Part shown: positions 47,285 to 50,324 of the stretch, in pieces | Layout of the letters: the number at the start of each line of letters is the position of its first letter | Numbering within the stretch: the first letter of the stretch is position 1 | Source: an uncultured Alphaproteobacteria bacterium | GTDB lineage: Bacteria > Pseudomonadota > Alphaproteobacteria > RF32 > CAG-239 | DNA length: 50,324 bases | Assembly (NCBI GenBank): GCA_944391465.1 | Contig: CALXTS010000011.1 | Span: 1-50,324 of the forward strand | Direction: 5' to 3' | Notes under the pieces: generated by a model | Databases searched by the model: none | The model's input: only the letters and a program-made list of their open reading frames with translations | Told to the model about the DNA's origin: nothing | Translations under genes and position numbers: made by a program

Positions 47285-48018
47285 TATTTTCCTTTACGTT
47301 GTTTATATAAAACCTCAAGCTGAGCCAACTCTTCTTGTGTGTTTGCGGCGGCGGCTTCTTCAACAGCGCATTCAACAGCACTACACTTCAATCCTTTACG
47401 AAGAGCTACAGCTACCGCATCTGTAAGATAATACTCTCCGGCGGCATTTTCATTACTGATTTCCGCCAAAATTTCAAACATTGTTTCTCCATCAAAACAC
47501 ATCATGCCCGAGTTACAAAAATTAATCGCTCTTTCCTCTTCCGTAGCATCTTTATACTCGACAATTCTTTTTAACTCTCCGTTTTCCATAATCAAACGAC
47601 CATAGCGAGCAGGATCTTCCGGACGGAAGCCCAAACAAACAAGAGCATAACCTTCACGACGTTTTTTCAATACTTTTTCAAAGGTTTCTTTTTTATAAAG
47701 AGGTTGGTCCCCAAAAACAACAAAAATATCGCCATGAAATGTACATAGTTCCGGACGAGCCGCCAAAACAGCATGACATGTTCCCAACTGTTTTTCCTGT
47801 ACACATGTTGGGTACGGTGCAACTTCTTTTTTTACCAGATCTCCGTCAGGAGCTATAACGGTAACAACTTTATCAACATCCATTTCTTCCAATGTATCAA
47901 TAATATGACGAATCATCGGCTTTCCACAAACGGGCATTAGGACTTTCGGAAGGTCTGATTTCATACGAGTTCCTTTGCCGGCTCCTAAGATTATGGCTGC
48001 AACTTTACCTTTATTCAT
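47284..48018 (-). CDS. GlmU-type UDP-GlcNAc pyrophosphorylase domain, without the acetyltransferase half
   Basis: 244 residues. The nucleotidyltransferase fold of GlmU is clear: AAIILGAGKGTRMKSDLPKV, KPMIRHIIDTLEE, QEKQLGTCHAVLAARPEL, VFGDQPLYKKETF (the GD of Mg/substrate binding), YGRLIMENGELKRIVEYKDA and FCNSGMMCFDG. It should couple UTP to a sugar phosphate such as GlcNAc-1-P. Full GlmU (about 450 residues) has a left-handed beta-helix acetyltransferase after this; none is present here, and the next gene in the operon is unrelated. Either a separate acetyltransferase supplies that step or this is a paralogue of a full-length enzyme elsewhere. Confidence 0.82.
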   Translation of the reverse strand: MNKGKVAAIILGAGKGTRMKSDLPKVLMPVCGKPMIRHIIDTLEEMDVDKVVTVIAPDGDLVKKEVAPYPTCVQEKQLGTCHAVLAARPELCTFHGDIFVVFGDQPLYKKETFEKVLKKRREGYALVCLGFRPEDPARYGRLIMENGELKRIVEYKDATEEERAINFCNSGMMCFDGETMFEILAEISNENAAGEYYLTDAVAVALRKGLKCSAVECAVEEAAAANTQEELAQLEVLYKQRKGK

Positions 48019-48101
48019 CTAAAAAACTCCTTTATAACTTTTTAACAACTTTTGCTTATAATAACAGATATTCTACTTTTATTAACAAAGAGTGTCTTTT
48101 T

Positions 48102-50168
48102 ATGAACAAACTTTTTCTTGCTTTTTGTTTCAGTTTTTTATGTATAAACTCCGTTTCTGCCGGAGTAAAAGAGATTTTAGACAGCCGAATGGTTCCGCAG
48201 CCCAAACCTCAGCCTATTTCAACAGAACCTATAAAGCCTAAAGAAATGACCGCTACCGAGTTGGCTTTAATGCTTAAAGAGCGTTTGGATAAAGTTGTTA
48301 TTCAGGACCCTGATCAGGTAAAAAATAATTCCATTTTTATTGAACCCAGTGATGAGACTAAGAAAAAGCAACAAAATAATGAAAAGGGATTTTTTGAGCA
48401 AATTTATGATAATGCAATGCAACGTGCTACATCATCTCAAGAAGCCTCTGCTCCCCGAAAAGATATTTCTTTTCAACCGCAGACTGCCGAGAGCATCCAA
48501 CAACAAAAACAAGAATGGAGTGCCCCTGATTTTCCCGTCATTAATGTTATGTTACCGCCCAATAACATCAGTGAACTTGTTCCTGCTAAAGAACATATTC
48601 CTTATTTTATGAGCGAAATTCAAATTTTAACAAACGGAATGATAAAATTTGATGAGACAATTGTTGTTATCGCAAACGGAGATAAACTTAGAAACGGTCT
48701 TTCGAAACCTTTACCCAGAGTTATTCGCGATAAAAATGGAAATGAGCAGCTTTTAGAATATTCTCTTTTAAGTGTCAGCGCCAATAATCAACCTTTAGAT
48801 TATAAAATTGTTGATCAAGATGGCTTGAAAATGTTAATTCCCGAAGGTGAATATTTTTTACAGCCGGGTGTTTATACCTATAAATTGAGCTATCTTGTGA
48901 ACAATGCTTTGCTTGATTATAAAGATTTTAGAGAATTTTATTGGAATATAACCGGAAGCGCTTGGAATCTTGTTATTTCTAAAATTGCAGCCAAAATTAC
49001 TTATCCGGCCGGTTTTCCGGTTCTTAGGACAAATGTTTATACAGGATATCCTGATCAATTAAATCTTGATGAAGCTCTTCTAGTTGACGAATCTGCCGAT
49101 ACTCTTGGCTATGTTTTGACAAGACCATTATTTGTCGGAGAAGGTTTTCATATCATCATGTCTTTACCTGAAGATAGTATTATCCCGCTCGGAGGTTTTG
49201 ATAAAATGTTTAACTTTATCAGTAAAAACGGCGATGTTGTATTTAGTCTGTTGGCTTTATCATCTATTTTAATTTCTTTTATTATTTCTTTGCGATATAT
49301 TCGCAAAAACAAAGGCGTTATGAAAATGAGTTTGCGCAAAAACGGAGTTCTTGTTCGCTTTTTAGATAAAAATCGTTTTGATATGGCTTCTCTTGGTTGC
49401 TTTTTATTAGAGTTATATAAAAAAAATATAATTGATATCCAGCAATCTGAACAAACAATCCTTTTAATAAAAAGAACGGACAACATAAAGAACCTCTCTT
49501 CCAATGAACAAAAAGCACTTATGCATTTGTTCGGAAATGACGCTGTCTTAAATGCATCTAAGCAAAATTTCTTAAAATTTAAAAGAGCCGCGAAATTTAT
49601 TGAAAAGGAATTAAAATCACGCTTGCGTACATATTTGCTGAAAATGAATGCCGGCTACCTTTTCTTCAGTATGTTGATGCTCGTTTTTGCTGAATTGTCT
49701 ATTGCTTTTTTATATGGTAATTTTTCAACTCTCGGCTATATGTTTCTTGCAACTTTAGGAATGTTTTTCGGGTGTATGCTCTTTAATTATAAAGTGCAAA
49801 AATTTTATCCTAAAATTATTCTTAAAACATTAGGTTCAGTATTTGCTTTGCTGTCAATGTTAATGATGTCGGGTATTATTAATCCTTTAGCTGCTTTACT
49901 TATATTATTTGCTGTCATCATTATTGAATTTTATATGGATATTTATTCTCGTCGCTCGGGCTTATTGCAAATACAAATTAATGAAATAAAGAACTTGAAA
50001 CTTCAATTGTTACAGCAAAGAAGTCATTTGATGCTTGGAAAAGGTATTGTTAATCAGCAGGAGTTTATCTTAGCCTTTGAATTGTACGATGAACTTAAAC
50101 CTACGGATAATTCAAATGAGTATTGTAAACTTGGAACGGTTCTTAATTTAATTAAACTTCTTTCTTAG
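48102..50168 (+). CDS. DUF2207-like membrane protein
   Basis: 688 residues with a signal peptide (MNKLFLAFCFSFLCINSVSA). A low-complexity, Pro/Gln/Glu-rich stretch to about residue 150 is followed by a beta-rich extracytoplasmic domain resembling DUF2207 (MSEIQILTNGMIKFDETIVV, EYFLQPGVYTYKLSYLVNNA, FREFYWNITGSAW, YVLTRPLFVGEGFHIIMSLP). A membrane helix near 378-400 leads to a basic cytosolic domain, and three or more further helices lie near 520-600. DUF2207 proteins have no assigned function. Starts 83 bp from the divergent GlmU-like gene. Confidence 0.75.
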   Translation: MNKLFLAFCFSFLCINSVSAGVKEILDSRMVPQPKPQPISTEPIKPKEMTATELALMLKERLDKVVIQDPDQVKNNSIFIEPSDETKKKQQNNEKGFFEQIYDNAMQRATSSQEASAPRKDISFQPQTAESIQQQKQEWSAPDFPVINVMLPPNNISELVPAKEHIPYFMSEIQILTNGMIKFDETIVVIANGDKLRNGLSKPLPRVIRDKNGNEQLLEYSLLSVSANNQPLDYKIVDQDGLKMLIPEGEYFLQPGVYTYKLSYLVNNALLDYKDFREFYWNITGSAWNLVISKIAAKITYPAGFPVLRTNVYTGYPDQLNLDEALLVDESADTLGYVLTRPLFVGEGFHIIMSLPEDSIIPLGGFDKMFNFISKNGDVVFSLLALSSILISFIISLRYIRKNKGVMKMSLRKNGVLVRFLDKNRFDMASLGCFLLELYKKNIIDIQQSEQTILLIKRTDNIKNLSSNEQKALMHLFGNDAVLNASKQNFLKFKRAAKFIEKELKSRLRTYLLKMNAGYLFFSMLMLVFAELSIAFLYGNFSTLGYMFLATLGMFFGCMLFNYKVQKFYPKIILKTLGSVFALLSMLMMSGIINPLAALLILFAVIIIEFYMDIYSRRSGLLQIQINEIKNLKLQLLQQRSHLMLGKGIVNQQEFILAFELYDELKPTDNSNEYCKLGTVLNLIKLLS

Positions 50169-50234
50169 TATCAAAAATATATCCTCCAATAGATATCCCC
50201 GAGTACGTTCGTTTTTTCAACAAGGCATTAATAA

Positions 50235-50262
50235 AAAAGGTTCGCTGGGAGCGAACCTTTTA
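50235..50262. terminator. Bidirectional intrinsic terminator
   Basis: AAAAGGTTCGCT - GGG - AGCGAACCTTTT, a perfect 12-bp stem. It separates the DUF2207-like gene from a convergent gene that runs off the window. Confidence 0.88.
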
Positions 50263-50280
50263 TATATAAAACAACGGGGA

Positions 50281-50324
50281 TTAGAGGATAGTAATATTAC
50301 CTGCGGCGATACGACCGCGGTCAT
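50281..50324 (-). CDS. C-terminal end of an unidentified minus-strand gene
   Basis: The minus strand is open from the window edge to a TAA at 50283-50281 in the frame reading DRGRIAAGNITIL; the terminator lies just after it on that strand. Only 13 residues are visible, too few to name the product. The frame is chosen because the stop sits correctly before the terminator. Confidence 0.4.
   Translation of the reverse strand, partial: DRGRIAAGNITIL

Overview
This window most likely comes from a host-associated, fermentative, AT-rich alphaproteobacterium, possibly one of the uncultured gut lineages. This is inferred from gene content and order: sufBCD-sufS-sufT with sufE nearby, an NlpD-like LysM/M23 lipoprotein followed by yajC-secD-secF, a small basic protein just before murA, the oxygen-independent ribonucleotide reductase NrdD/NrdG, an oxygen-sensitive Fe-S serine dehydratase, and VirB8-like proteins. 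Genes are dense, often overlap by TAATG or TGATG, and convergent pairs commonly share one bidirectional hairpin terminator.

Layout. 1-1.2 kb: the 3' end of a cysteine-rich surface protein, then two small membrane or lipoprotein genes. 1.2-5.9 kb: a minus-strand operon of a membrane-anchored Memo-AMMECR1 fusion, an M49-like peptidase and L-serine dehydratase. 5.9-11.2 kb: a HAD phosphatase, serS, trpS, a META-domain lipoprotein, a hexose-6-phosphate mutarotase, and an unexplained ~300 bp leader before a small membrane protein. 11.2-15.5 kb: an AT-rich accessory block (Fic, lipoprotein + HNH protein, lipoprotein + NERD nuclease-like protein) punctuated by repeats carrying TCGGACT and abutting tRNA-Thr. 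15.5-22 kb: a small basic ORF and murA, then on the minus strand sufE - sucC-like - sucD-like - comF, preceded by VanX-like and GNAT genes. 22-27.5 kb: the suf operon with a MazG-like gene inside it. 27.6-33.7 kb: a PAS/degenerate-GGDEF protein, NlpD-like, yajC-secD-secF and a flavin reductase. 33.8-38 kb: two paralogous outer-membrane barrels and a 737-residue coiled-coil protein. 38-41.4 kb: nrdG, a separate glycyl-radical peptide and nrdD, behind tandem NrdR boxes. 41.4-45 kb: a TolC-like lipoprotein with an Ig-like tail and two tandem VirB8-like genes. 45-50.3 kb: PepF, a membrane protein, a GlmU-type uridylyltransferase without the acetyltransferase half, a DUF2207-like membrane protein, and a cut-off gene.

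Most notable: (i) a SucCD-like pair in which the phosphohistidine, its glutamate partner and several other active-site signatures are substituted; (ii) repeat-bounded accessory cassettes beside tRNA-Thr, with two units sharing a near-identical leader and lipoprotein signal peptide but carrying different downstream genes; (iii) an anaerobic ribonucleotide reductase whose glycyl-radical domain is a separate 68-residue polypeptide. All functional statements rest on reading motifs; no database search was possible.
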